From assembly GCA_015062685.1 (NCBI GenBank), contig SUUE01000003.1, positions 1 through 64,000 on the forward strand: a DNA stretch of 64,000 nucleotides. The letters are read 5' to 3'. Made by a program: the position numbers and the translations under genes. The notes beneath the pieces are model-generated. The model worked only from the letters and a program-made list of their open reading frames with translations, was not told the origin of the DNA and did no database searches. This document shows positions 1 through 15,000 of the stretch, in pieces. How positions within the stretch are numbered: position 1 is the first letter of the stretch; every line of letters starts with the position of its first letter. The DNA comes from Coriobacteriaceae bacterium (lineage in GTDB: Bacteria > Actinomycetota > Coriobacteriia > Coriobacteriales > Eggerthellaceae).

Positions 1-1
1 T

Positions 2-3000
2 TACAAGTACGCTCTGAACGAGGACAAGACGCGCGGCCAGACACTCGAGCACTACGAGCGCGAGGCCCGCGTGGACATCTACGCGAGCGCGACCGATGCC
101 GACCTGACCTATTCGGGCTACCACTACTACGCGAACAACGAAACCGACCCGTTCACCTTGAACGAGACCCAGATCAAGGTGAACGAAGGCGGTACGGGCA
201 CGGCCCAGATCGAAATCTACTTCACGCAGGCCCAGGACACCAGGTACACCGTCTACTTCTGGAAGATCAACGGCGCCGGCCAACGCGAGGCGCTGGCGCT
301 TCCCGACGATCATCACGGCGCGTACGCTGACTTCGGCTACACGTTGGAGCAGATGCAAACGACGTACAGCAATGTCTACATAGGCAAGGGCTATGCTGAC
401 CACATTATCAGCGTCGTCGACAATGCCCCCTACGTGTCCATGGAAGCCAACGGCTACTACTACGACGACTTCAATTACCGCATCCTCGCAGATGACAATT
501 CGACCTATGGCACCGAGGGCTATCGCTTCCAGCGCAACTACAGCGACGGCGGTAGCAATGTGGCTAAATGGTACGGCGTCATCAACGCGGCCGGCACTCT
601 CGAGCTGCACCTGTACTACGTAGCGATGCCGCGCACGCTCGTTTACGACCTGGGCACGGACGGCCACTGGAGTAACGGCGACAAGACGCCGGCGTCCGGC
701 CCGGTTACCGGCTCGACCATCACGCTTGCAAATTCGGATGACGTGTACCGCTACGGCTACACCTTCCTGGGCTGGTCGACCACGGGCCATGACGGAACGC
801 CCGTAACGGATGCCGATGCCACGACGGCCGGCACCCAGTTCGTGATGCCCGCCGCCAGCCAGACCACGCTCTACGCCGTGTGGCAGGTGGCCACCTCCAC
901 TTACATCGTCGAGTACTGGGGCCTGCGCGGAGACGGCACGCTCGAGCGTCTCGAGGACCGAACGGCCACGGGCACGACAGACGCTTACGCGGACGTGGAG
1001 CCGAACGTCAACGATTCGACGAACTATCGGGAGCACCAGATAGCCGGTTACGCGTATGCGGCGAGCATCGTGCACGAAGGCAACACGCTGTACTCGTATG
1101 GTGAGACCGGCTACACGAAGACCGACGCCGACATCGTGCGCGGCCACGCAGACGGCGCCGTGAACGGCGTCACCAAGGTGAAGCTGTACTACAAGGCCGC
1201 GAACTCCAGCTACTACGTGCAGCGTTGGGTCATCACGGGCGACGGCCGCATCCTGCCGCTGAAGAGGAGCGAAGCCGGCAGCGACGTATGGGTTATTGAC
1301 TACGAGTGGGATGCCGACGACGACAAGATAGCCGCCGCCAACGCAGCTGCCGCAGCTGCAGCGGAAGCAGAAGCCGCGGCCGTGGCTGCCGAGGCCGCCG
1401 CCCTTTCGGCCGAAGCGGAAGCGGCTAGCGCGGAACTGCTGGCCAATGAAGATGGCGCAACGGAAGACGTCAAGGAGGCCGCCCGCGTGGCGCGGGCCGC
1501 TGCTACGGCCGCCCGCGCGGCCGCGACCGAAGCCAGGCAGGCGGCCACGGCCGCCGCGGCCGCCGCGACCGCTGCCGAGGAGCTTGCCGCGCCGGTTATC
1601 GCCGCCAAGGCAGAGAAGCTCCTCACGGACACCTACCGCATCACGCTTTCGGGCATGACCGGCGCGATGGCCAACGCGCAGTTCAACTACGAGCATGGGC
1701 AGAACCCCGATTTGACGTACGATCCCGACACCCATCTGAACGAAACCGACCATACGTATTACTGGGCCTACGACATCGCTCTGAGCGGCTACGAGTTCAA
1801 GCCCAACGGCCAGTATGCAAGGTGGGCGGGCGATGCGTCCGAGACCAAGTACTACACCGAGTCGATCAAGCCCATCGTCTACAGCACGACGAACCCGACC
1901 GTGCTCGTGCTCTACTACCAGGCCACGAAGATGCAGCTCGACTTCAAGCTGACCACGGGCAACGTGGGCGAGGGCTCGGAGTACTCCTGGAGCGCCAGGG
2001 GCGCTGACCCGTCCGGCCTCTACATGGCGGGCGACAGCGTCACGACGCCCGACAAGACCGCCACCGACAAGGTCGCCGCAGGCCGCCGCACGGGCTACGA
2101 GCTGGCCGGCTGGATCACGGGCACCGACGTGGCGAACGGCGCCAGCGCCGCCGACTGGACGTTCGACCTCACGGTTGGCAGCGAGACGCGGGAGTTCACG
2201 GTTTCCGGCATCACCGCGCTCAAGGGCATCTGGGCCGAGGCGTTCCTCAGCTTGATGACCGCCAACGGCAACGTGCTCACCACGAAGAACGGCAAGACGC
2301 TCGCGTTCTATGCGGCGGGCGCCACGATGTCGATGCCTGTGGTTGCCACGACGATGTACGCGGCATGGACGCCCAACGCGGGCACCGCCTACGTCATCGA
2401 GTACTACAAGCACCGCGGCGACGGCACGATGGTCCTGGCCGAGACGGACGCCACGCGCTCGGGCATGACCGACGCCGTGGTGACCTTCGACGTGGCTGCG
2501 GAGAATAGCGCCAGCAAGTTCAACGGCTATCATCTGATCACCGCAACGCAAGACGCCGATGGCTACTTCATCGGCGAAGACGGCTACGTGTACGTCTATG
2601 ATTCCGACACAGGCAGCTCGAGCAGGCTCACCATCGGCAGCGGCACCTACCAGCAGGTGCTCTCCGGCGAGATTTCCGCCACGAACATGCTCAGGATCAA
2701 GCTCTTCTACGAGGCCGACACCGTTGACTACGTGGTCAGCTGGTACAAGGTGCGCGGCGACGAGCAGGTCGTGCTCGCAGATCAGGAGGTCAGGCAGGCC
2801 AAGGTCGATTCCGTCGTCTCCCTGAAGACCGATGACCCTGCGGACAGCGCCAAGACCTTCGTCGCCTATTCCTACAGTCCGACGCTCTCCTTCACCGACA
2901 CGAACAACGTGTTCTGGTCCAACGTGACTTCGGGCACCGTTTCGACTACGCCGATCACGCGCATGGGCGGCACCGTTCACACCGTGGGCGAGGCCTTCAA

Positions 3001-6000
3001 CTTCGAGCTGACGCTGCTCTACCGCTCGCAGCAGATCACGCTGACGCTCGAGGAAGGCGCCGGTACCATGAACGCGATCTACCATTCGCAGTCGCCGCTG
3101 GCCGACTTCCCCAACTTCCCGCTGCCGAACGCAGACGAGATCACCCGCCCGGGCTACGACTTCGTGGGTTGGTACAAGACGGTCGACGGCCAGGAGCCCG
3201 GCAAGTTCACTTATAGCGGCGTCGTCTACACGGTGAACTCCGAGCAGGGCACGAGGTCGAGGACCCTCACCGAAGCCGGCGTGCTGCCCGCCTACGACCC
3301 CGCAACGGACACCGGCCTCATCACCGCCGTCGAGGGCGAGTACACCTACAGCCTGGGCACCCAGAGCGTGACCCTGTATGCCGTGTGGCGCGCCCGCGAG
3401 GACACCGCCTACACCGTGCGTCACGTCCGCATCGACGGCAATGGCAACGAGAAGACCTACGTCACCGACACGCTCCAGGGCATCACGGACGACACGGTGC
3501 AGGCCTGGTACTACTCGGGCGTTTCGGGCGAGGGCCACTACGACTCCCGCTTCACCGGCTGGCATTATGCCGACGTCGTGAGCGTGGCCACGGATTCGGG
3601 CACGGTTACCAAGACGAGCGCCAACAACCAGACGGGCACCTGGAACAACAACCGTGAGGGCAAGATGGTGAAGAGCCCGGCCCTGGTGTTCACGCTGTAC
3701 TACCAGCCCAACGACTACACGCTCACGCTCAATGCCGGCGATGGTTGGACGCAGGCCGGCACGATCTCGCTGAGCGGCATTGCCTCCGCCACCGTGGTGA
3801 GCGTGACGTCCTACGACACCGAATACGAATACACGCTGCCCTACGCGTCCGACGTGTCGCGCACGGGTTACGAGCTCGTGGGCTGGACCACCTACGCCAC
3901 GGGCGATGACTCCGGCGCGATCGAGCGCACGGGCGCGGCGGCCAATGCCTACGCGGACAAGCTCGCGGCGGCATCTGCCACGTATGGCTTCTACGCGCCG
4001 GGCGCCCGCTTCACGCTGCCGGCCAACGCCGCCAACGCGATCACGCTCTATGCGGTGTACAGGCCGCTGACGAACACGACCTACCGCATCGAGCACTACA
4101 AGGTGGTCAAGGACGATACCGACCCGAACAACAAGGTGGTCACCGTGACGTTCGTTTCCGCTGACGATCCGGCGCCCACGGGCACGACCGACACTGTCGG
4201 CACCGCCACCGCCAAGAACACGGCCACCGACCCCGACTGGCTGGGCTACCAGCTGAGGGCCCACGATGCGCACATCTACGGCTGGAGCGCGCTGCCGACG
4301 GGCTATACGCTCAAGCTCAAGGCAACCCTCACGGGCGATTACGTGGATGTTGCGAGCCCCGATTTCGCGTGGTACACGACGCACACGTCGGGCAACATCG
4401 CCGCCGACGGCAGCACCGTGCTCAGACTGTTCTACGAGGCCCAGGAAGTCAACTTCACCGTGGAGCGCTGGTACCAGTCGGCCGACAACCAGATGACCAC
4501 CAAGGTGGCCACCGACATCACGGGCAAAGCCGTGGCCGGCACCACGATCACGCTCAGCACCGAAGGCGACATCCAGCCGGACGCGAACCATGACGGCTAC
4601 AGCATCGTGGGCGGCTACGCAGTCGTTAACGGCTACGTCATGGACAACACGATCGAGCCGTGGGGCACGAGCACCGCCTATAAGACAAAGGCCGAGCAGA
4701 TCAAGAAGATCGAGGGCAACGGCACCACGACGTTCATCCTGCTCTACAAGCCGGCGCCCACCACCTTCAACGTCGAGTACTACAAGTATGACGGCAACGA
4801 GGACATCCTGCCCATGAACGTGTTTACCGTGAACGGTGTCGCAACGAACACGATCACCGTGCGCGGCGACGAGGTGCTCACGAGCTACACGGTGGACGGC
4901 ACCAGGGCGGATGGGGCGATCGCGCCCGAGAACACCGGGGCGCTCTACCGTCACCTGAACTACGCGGTGGGCGAGACGGGCCCGCTCTACGGCGGCAACG
5001 GGGCAGGCGCATACACCATCAACGCGGGCGCGTTCACGGGCTACACGTTCTCCATCAACTTCGATAAGACGGGCAAGAACGGCGTGGCGAAGAAGACGGT
5101 CTGGAGCGGCGTCATCGAGGCCGATGGCTCGCTCACGCTCGTCATGGTCTACGAAGCTGACACGCTCAACTTGACCTTCGACATGGGCACCTATGGCAGC
5201 AGGTCGAACTCGACCGAGTACTCGCTGCCGACCAAGCGCGTGGGCTCCGAGACGAATGTGACCTTGCCGGTGGCAAGCGACGTCGCGCGCGACGGTTACG
5301 TGCTCATGGGCTGGTCCACGCAGCCGACGTGGACGCTTGGCGCCGGCACGTACACCTACACCACCAACCCCATCGACAACAATGGGGCCGTCCCGTCCGA
5401 TAAGTACAACGGCACGATCAGGACGGAAACGTTCACGCTCGACGCGGCGACCGAGTACACGTTGGCCGACGCCACGGGCTATGCGTCCGCCGCGCTGTAC
5501 AACGCTATCAAGGACCAGACGGGCATCTTCTACGCCGTGGGCACGGTCTTCCCGATGGACGTCGTTAACCGCACGCTCTACGCGGTGTACGCGCCCTCCA
5601 ACACCACCGCCTACCAGGTGGCCGTCTACCGCCTGAAGGGCGACGGCAGCATGGAGTACGTGGGCACGCAGAGCTACGCCGACGGCACGGCCGACGAGAC
5701 CATCACGCCCGCCCAGGACGCCGGCGCCTACGACGGCTCGCTCACGAGCGTTATCAACGCCCTCGAGGTGAACGTCTCCGACCTGCTGACCGGCTACCTG
5801 TGGGTGCCCGGCGCGCTCGAGACCGTTGACGGCGGCGAGAACCACCCGCTCTTCGCCGGTGGCCTCGCGGCGCTGAAGGAGTCCCTGACAGCCGACCGCC
5901 TGCCCGTGACGACCGAGGCAACCAAGCTCGTGGCCGCGAACGGCTCGTCCGTGCTGAACTTCATCTTCATCGCCGACGTCGTGGACTACTACGTGGCACG

Positions 6001-9000
6001 CTACCGCATGGACGGCGACGGCAAGATCATCCTCGTGGACAAGGACGGCTACGACGTGCATCCCACGAATGACGCCACTGCCACCTTCAATGCGACGGAC
6101 GTGGCGGGTTTCACGAAGGAGCAGCGCGACCTTTACCTCATTCACTACAGGGGCTACGCTGACGCGAACGTGAACGTGACCAAGGACGGCACGACCACGA
6201 GCAACCCCGTCATTCCCAACCAGCCCCCGCTGACGACCGACCCCAGGCCGTTCTCCTACAACAGCGCCGACAACGTGAACAACGTGGACCGTCATGCGAA
6301 CAGCGCAGGCGACCTGATCCCCAACGCCACCTATGACCCCACGCTCGTCGCGGGCGCGTTGACCGAGGGCACCATCGCCGGCGCCGGCACCTCCATCTTC
6401 AGCCTGTACTACAAGCCGAGCACCTTCAGCGTCGTGCTCAACCCCAACGGCGGCAGCTGGACGCCCGGCAGCGGTGTGACGCCCTATGCCGGCGGGTCGA
6501 CGGGCGAAGGCGTTACTTGGACGTATGACATTCAGACCTCCACGGGCGTTTACGTGTGGTCCTCGAACTTGGCATCGGGCACCACGATCACCCTGCCGAC
6601 GCCCGGCGTGCGTTCGGCGAGCATTCCGTACACGCGCATCGCCGACGGCATGTTGACCCGCGAAGGCTACGTGCTCGGTGGCTGGTCCACCTCGCGTGTG
6701 CCCGAGGAAAACGATTACTTCAACGGCACCTACACGACGCCGATCGGCGCTACGACGCTCTACGCATACTGGCTGCCGCTGTCGGTCGTCTACAAGGTGC
6801 AGCACATCAAGATCCACGGCGACGGCACGGAAGAGGTCGTGTGGTACTACGAGACCTCCGGCGAGACCGGCCTGTCGGCCCAGCCCGTGGCGAAGCCTGA
6901 TGCGCCCGCGCCCACGACCGTCGATGGCGTCCAGTACCTTGGCGATCGTTACTACAAAGACTTGAACCATACCGCAGGCGAAGACGGGGTGACCATCGTC
7001 AACGCCAGCATGGACTTTAACTGGCATGGCTACGCCCAGGTTGCGGACAAGGCGGACTACACTTACACCGGCTTCTACGGCAACAGCGTGACGGTCACGA
7101 CCAACCAGTACGGCGCCGTGACCGAGGGTGCGTTCATGAAGATCTACTACAGGCCGCTCGACGATACCAAGTACTACGTGGAGCGCTGGCTACTCAACGG
7201 CGACGGCACGCTCTCGCCGCTGGATGCGAACGGCAACCCCATGCGCGATGAGGACGGCGCGCTCATCATCAAGACGTACAAGGAGATCAGCGAGGTCACG
7301 AATCTGACGGGTGACGAGATGGCCGCCTATCGCGCCGTGCACGCCGGTTGGACCGATGCGATGGTCTACGCCGACCTGGCGGACGACGAGGCCCTGCCCG
7401 AAGGCGCGAGCAAGAGCCATGTCAACAGGGTCCATGACAACGTTGCCATCACGGGCTACGTCTACGTGGGCCACCGGGAGTACACCGTCGCGATTGAGGG
7501 CAATCGCTATCAGACCATTTCGCGCGCGAACCTGGCCAACCGCACCGGCGACGGCAAGGGCCAGCTCCTGCTGCAGCTGTTCTACTACGCCGACGAGCTG
7601 ACGCTCACCTACGAGGCGGGCGGGCTCTCCGGCCTGAGCGACGGCGGCACGTTCACGCGCGCGCACCGCGCCGACGACACGTTCAAGCTCCCGACCGATT
7701 CCGATACGTCCGGCGAGAACATCAAGCCCACGCGCGAGGGCTACGAGCTCGTGGGCTGGACCACCATCGCGACGTTCAACGTGAACGGCAAGGAAGGCGT
7801 TGCCGTGAACACGGCCACGGGCAAGGATGCTTTCGACATCATCACGCTGCTGGAGAACCAGAACGACGAGATCACCGGCGCGTACCACAAGGTGTACTTC
7901 CTCGACAGCGTTGTCGACGCGAACGGCGTGAACTACCTGATGCCCACCACGAACCGCACGCTCTACGCCGTGTGGAAGCCGATCCTGATCGACTACACCG
8001 TGGTTGTGAAGAAGATCACCGGCGACAAGGAAGAGGTCACGCTGGCCATCAACACGTATCAGACGTGGTCCGACACGCTCGTCTGGGCAGACACGGCCCC
8101 CGAGGGCGCTGACGAGTACGGTTACAAGGGCGTGGGCAACGTGGGTTACACCTATCGCGATGGCAAGGCCGATGCGCGTACGACCGCAGAGACCGCAGGA
8201 AGCACCTTGGCGGGCGAGACGATTGCCGCCGGCCAAGACCTCACAAATTACCTTGCCGGCTACACCTATCTGCCCAACGGCATGTGGAGCAACAACTTCA
8301 CCGGGTGGACGGACTTCACTCTGGCGACGCCCGTGCAGACCTCCGCACGCGACTACGTGGGCTTCGTCTCGGGCGCAAAGACCTACACGCTGTACTATCT
8401 GCCCAACGCGATCACCCTCACGCTTGTCAAGGGTACGAGCGAGTGGAACCTGGACGATCCGAAGGGCCTGAGCTGGAATCAGCACACCACTCAGACCTTC
8501 CGCACCGAGCAGACCATCAACCTGCCTAGCAACAACGGCCTGACGCGCGCGGGCTACACGCTCATGGGCTGGACCAACGCCGAGGACGGCAACGTGGGCG
8601 ACGAGCCCATTAACGTGGGCACCTCGACGGGGCGCAATTCGCAGGCGGCGGCCGACTTGGCCAAGGAGCTCGAGGGTAGCGCATTCTACGATGGCGGCAA
8701 GAAGTGGCGTGTCGTGGCAACGTGGAACCGTAGCACCGAGGATAGCCAGTACACGCTCGAGACCCTCGACGCGAATGGCAATGGCATCACGTACCTGATT
8801 CCGTCTGCCAACCAGACGCTCTACGCCGTGTGGCGCGCCAACGACAACACCAAGTTCACGGTGCAGCACGTCCGCATCAACGGCAACAACCAGGCCCTGA
8901 CCACCATCACCGACGAGCTTTACGGCATCACGGACGAGATTGCCGGCTATTTCGACCACGGGAATGGTGTCGAAGTGCTCATGCCGTATTCCACGAAGAG

Positions 9001-12000
9001 CGGCGGTTCCGGCGTTGCGCGGGCTACGGTCCAGGACAAGTTCCTCACCGATTACTCGCCGTTCGTCGGCTACACGTACAACGCGAACTTCCACCAGAAC
9101 GGCAACACCCTGCTCGAGACGGACGGCGGCGATTACGAGAGCACGCTCAGCCCGACCGTCAAGATTTCGGGCAGCATCGTCACGAACTACATCCTGTACT
9201 ACCGCGCCGATGACCTGACGCTCACGCTCGAGAAGGGTTCGGGCGCATGGGTTTCCGGCAGCGGCGACTTGGCCTCCACGAGCCGCCAGAACGGCGCCTA
9301 CTTCAGCCTGCCGACCAATGTCAACATCCACCGCGAGGGCTACACGCTCATGGGTTGGACGACCGAGGCCACCATCGCCACAGCCGATTGGAGCACGCAG
9401 AACGTCGGCACGAGCATCAGCTACGCCTCGCAGCAGGCGGCCGACGCGGCAGCTGCTCTGACGGGCAACGCCATCGAGGCGGGCGGCGCGCGTTACACGA
9501 GGGTTGCCACGACCGAGAACGGCCGCTCCTACGCCCTCATCGACCCGCGCTACTTCATGCCGACGACGAGCCAGACGCTCTACGCCGTGTGGCGCGCCAA
9601 CAACAACAGCCTGATCTACATTGGCGGCAACTACGATACCGTCGCCACGGGTCAGGCCGAATCCGAGTTCCACCCGACGGACGAGACGTTCACGTTGCCC
9701 GTCGACCCGAGCTTCACGCGTCCGGGCTACACGCTCGTTGGTTGGACGACTTTCAAGAATTACCCGGCGAACAGCGACGTCTCGGTGAGCAACAGCACGG
9801 GTGTCAAGTCGCAGACCATGGCCGATGGCATCGACGGCGTGACGAGCAGCACCACCGCGGGTGGCGCCGACTTCACGCGCGTTGCCAAGGCGAACGGCAC
9901 GGGCGCAAGCGAAACCTACACGTATTCGACGCCGACGTACACGATGCCGACGCTCGGCAACATCGTGAATGTCGCGGACGGCACCGTCACGTTCTCGAAC
10001 AACATCACGCTCTACGCCGTGTGGCGCGCCAACAGCACGACGTACTACTACGTGGAGCGCTACAAGGTGACGGGCGACGGCAGGAGGGTGGCCATCGATA
10101 GGAACAACGATGAGGTTACCGTGGCTTCGGGCCGTCATATCACCACGTATCAGGGCGTGACCGACGAGCACGCCGATGCCGAGAGCGTAACGCTCGAGGA
10201 CCCGAACGCGCATCTGACGCACGACAACTTCGACGTCGCCGGTTACACCTACGTGTGGGCGAAGGACGCCGCGGCTCCCCACAGCACCGTCGCGGCTGGC
10301 AATATCGAGGGCGACACGGCTAATCCGCTCGTGCTCAAGCTCTTCTACAGGGCCAACGTCAATACGCTCATCCTCAACCTCGGCGGTAACGAGATGTATT
10401 CGCCCGCGAGCTGGAAGACCGGCAGCGAGGGCAAGGCCACGAGCACGCATGAGACGCAGTCCGTCTTCGAGCTCCCCACCAACGCCGACGTGGTCCGCCC
10501 GGGCTACACGCTGGTCGGCTGGTACTACACAGCTGAGGGCTCTGCACTCGAGGGCTTGAACTCGCAGTACACCGCCACGACCCTTTCGGGCGACACCGCC
10601 TCCATCTACAACAGCAGCAACGGCAGCGTAGCCTACGGCGGCAAGCACTACACGAGCGTCGCCACGTGGGCAGGCACGCAGCGCACGTTCGCTGGCATTG
10701 GCACGTTCATCTCCGGCTTGGACACCAATTACAACGAGCTCGCTGCAGAGAACGTGACCTTCACGATGCCCGCTGATGCGACTCTGACGCTGCACGCGGT
10801 GTGGCGCGCCAACGACAAGACGCCGTACACCGTGAACCGCTACTACGTGGACGGCAATGGCGATACGCACCTCATCGACACGGTTACCCGCAATGGCGTG
10901 ACGGGCGAGACCGCCAACGCCGAGGTTGCGACGGGCGACCTTGACTTGGCCAGGTACTCGTGGCGCACGCACGAGAACGTGGGCAAGGACGGTTACTCGT
11001 ACTTGTACGACAGCGCCGCGCCGGTCAGGGTTCACCACACAGATGAGTCCGTCCATGCGGAAGGCGATTACACGGCTGACACCAACGCCATCGGCAAGAT
11101 CGTCGTGTCGGTGAAGGATTTCGCCAACGCCGATTACGGTAGCAAGATCGAAACCGTGCTGAACCTTTGGTACGTGCCCATCTACAGCCGGATTACGTTC
11201 GATGCGGGCACGGGCGCTTTCAAGGACGGCAAGGACAAGAGCGGCAGCTACGGCACCGACGAGACCTTCGCGCTGCCGAGCGACGATGACATGGTGCGTG
11301 CGGGCTATGACTTCATCGGCTGGTCGGCCGAGCCCAACGTGGGCGACGATGCCGCGAGCCGCATCGCCGTCCACACGAGTAAGGGCATCGCATCGCAGAC
11401 GGCCGCGCGCGACGCGCAGGCGCTCACCGCGTACTACGACAGCAGCAAGACCATCGCCATGTGGGGCGCCGTGTTCACCCCCGAGAACGGCGATTACCTG
11501 GTGCCGCAGACTTCGAGCAACTACACGCTGTACGCCGTGTGGCGGGCGCGCAACGATACGAAGTACTCGGTCGAGCGCTGGCTTGTTTCCGGTGACGGCG
11601 TGGCGACCCCGCTGAACCACGACGGTACGGCCCCGCGCGATACGATGACTGGCCTGCTTCTCACCGAGTTTGATGGCGTGGATTCTGCCGAGGCCTATGC
11701 TGCCACGCAGCGTCTGAACCACACGGGCACCACCGACGAGCTCGCCTGGGTCACCGATCCTGACAATGGCGCATACACTTATCACAACGCAGACAGCATA
11801 CCGCCCACCGGCTATCAGTACTACAGCGGTGATGCCACCGTGGTCAATCCCGATACTGTCGCCTATATGCACGAGGAGATTTACGCCTACACGGCAAAGG
11901 GCGTCACCTATACCACCAATCACAAGAGCATCATTACCGGCGACGGCCAGCAGGTGCTGAGGATTTACTTTACGCCGATTACCAATCAACTGCACCTCGT

Positions 12001-15000
12001 TGCTGGCGACAGCGACACCTGGACGGGTGCGAACGCCACCCAGACCATCAACGTGATGACCGACGAGACGGTGAAGCTGCCGAACGGCGAGGGCATGGTC
12101 GCCGTGACAGGCAACCTCGCACGCGCGGGTTACACGCTCTCCGGCTGGACGAACGGCGCGGACGCCGCGGTCACCGATGGCCAGCTCAATTCGGGCGCGA
12201 CCTACGGCAACCAGTACGTCCACACCGCTACGGGCCTCGCGTGCCGTGCCGCTCAGAGCGTCGCTGCAACGCTCACGTCGCGCACGTCCGCCGCGGGCGT
12301 CGGCTACACGGCGGCTGGCGGCAACTTCGTCATGGGCACGAACACGACGGTCACGCTGTACGCCACGTGGTACGCCGACGATGTGACCTACTACGTCGAG
12401 CGCTACATTATCACGGGCGACGGCGACCTGAGGGCGCTCGAGCACGACGGCACGGTCGCGCGCGATTCGAACGGCCTCGTGACGCCACACGGCGCGGGCT
12501 CCGTCGCCGCCGAACGCGCTTACGCGGCCACGGCCTCGGTGCACCTCGTGCACACGGGCGTCACCGGCGAAGAGGCTTGGGCCGACGGCGCTGACGGCAG
12601 CATCGTCTACCGCATCGACGACTCCGCGGCGCCGACTGGCTACACCTACGTGGGCACGGGCGGCAGCTACGGCGGCTACACCGTCGAGTCGCGTGCCGAG
12701 ATCCTGGGCAACGGCGTGCGCGGCATCACGGTGCTCAAGCTCTACTTCAAGCCGAACACCAACACGCTCAACCTCGTTGGCGGCACGAACGATAGCTGGA
12801 ACGCCACTCAGACGATCAGCGTGCTCACCGACCAGACCGTCGTCCTGCAGAACGGCACGGCGCATACGTTCACCGGCAACTCCGCTGCCGATGCGTCTAA
12901 CGGCAGCGTCTCCAAGACGGCGGCCGTGGTCAGCGTTCCCACCATCGCGCGCGCGGGCTACACGCTCATGGGCTGGACGAACGCGGCGGACGGCCTCGTG
13001 ACAACGACTGACGGCAGCGTGAACGTGGGCACGACGACCGGTCTTGCAAGCCAGCGCTCCACCGAGGCAGCCGCGGCTGAGGCCAGCACGGCGCGCGATT
13101 CCGCCTCCGGCAAGGGCTACACGACGGCTCACACCTACGTCTTCTCCACGTGGACCTACACGCCCGTGAACCCCGTCTACGTCATGCCGACCAATTCGAG
13201 CGTCACGCTCTACGCCGTGTGGCGTGCCAACGACAACACGACCTACTACGTCGAGCGCTGGTTCATCAGCGGCGATGGTGTTGCTTACGCGCTCACGACG
13301 GATGGCGAGCTTGCACGCAACGGCCGCGGTGAGCTTGTCACGAGCGCAACGGCCGATACGGCGCACCTCGTCAAGCACGTGGGCGTCACCGACGAGGTTG
13401 CCTACGCCGACAAGACCACGGCGGATACGGTGAACGGCCGGGCCAAGTGGTACTACGTCGATGATACGGCCAGCGTTCAGGCTGCGAGCCTGCTCGGCTA
13501 CAAGTACTGGAATCAGGACGATGCGGATGCGAACGGCACGAAGGTCGTCATTTCCGACACCGCCACGGGCGATTACAAGCCGAGCATCGACGACAACTGG
13601 AAGACGCTCGACCACTTCGTCATCTCGGGCGATGGCCAGATGCACCTCGTGCTCTACTTCATCCCGAAGCTGAACACGGTTACGTTCGACTATGGCACCG
13701 ATGCCTCCATCGCCGGCAACGGCACCACGTCGATGCAGCTCTTCACCGACCAGACGAAGAACCTAGGCCTCGACCCGACGCGCGCTGGCTACACGTTCAT
13801 GGGTTGGACGAACGTCTATGACGGCAGCTCTTCGACGCAGGGCGGCACTGAGGTTCCGGAGAATACCGCGGACAGCGCCATCGTGTCCAATTTCAAGGGT
13901 GGCACCTCGCAGACGGCTCTGACGACGCTCGTGGGCCGTCAGGGCACCCGCAGCGATACGACGGGCGCTGTCTTCACGGCCAAGAGGACCTACGACCGCT
14001 CGCATTTCAATCCTGCAACTGGTCTCGGTGGCGAATATAAGCTCGCAACAGCCGAAGATAGCTACATCGACTACATCATGCCCAGCAATTCCGCCGTGAC
14101 GCTGTGGGCTGTCTGGCGCGCTAATGACGACACTCCGTACTACGTCGAGCGCTACATTATCACCGGTGACGGTCAGCTGCGTGCCCTCAAGGAGAACGGC
14201 GAGGTCGATCGCGACGGTTACGGCCTGGCTGTGGCGCACGACAGCGGTAGCGTTGCTGATGAAGAAGCGTATGCCGCACAGCATCGCCTGAGCCGTGTGG
14301 GCACAACGGGCGAGACCGCGCTCGGCAACCTTGCCAATGCGAATCTCGTATACAGCAATCTTGACGCCGTCGCTCCTGCGGGCTACACGTTCGTGCTTCA
14401 AGGCGCTTCGTACTCGAATGCTGAGGGTACGCCGTTTACGACAGCTGCCGAGCTTGAGATCATGGGCGGCGACATTCCGGCCCGCACGACGGTTCTCAAG
14501 CTCTACTTCAAGCCGCTCACACGTACCATCAACCTCGTTGGCGGCACGAACGATTCTAGCTGGGGAACCAAGACGGTCGCGACGTTCCTGACCGACCAGA
14601 CGGTCGTCCTGCCCAACGGCGAGGCCGTGGCGCTGACGCTCGATCAGGGTACGGGTACGGCGCAGCTGCTCCTGGCCGACCAGATCTCTCGCGCTGGCTA
14701 CACGCTCATGGGCTGGACGAACGTGACGGATGGCCAGGTAAATACGGGTACGACCTACGGTAACCAGTACGTCCACACTTCGACGGGCCTCAAGTCGCAG
14801 GCCGCTCATAGCGTCATCAAGGGCAATACGACGCGCGAATACAACACCGGTGCGGTTTACACGACGACGGCTACCTTCAGCGACTCGACGCTCAACACCG
14901 CGACGGGCGTTGACGGCACGTATGCATTCGTGGCTTCGCCGAAGTACGTGATTCCGACCAATGCGAGCATCACGCTCTACGCCGTATGGCGTGCGTGTGA

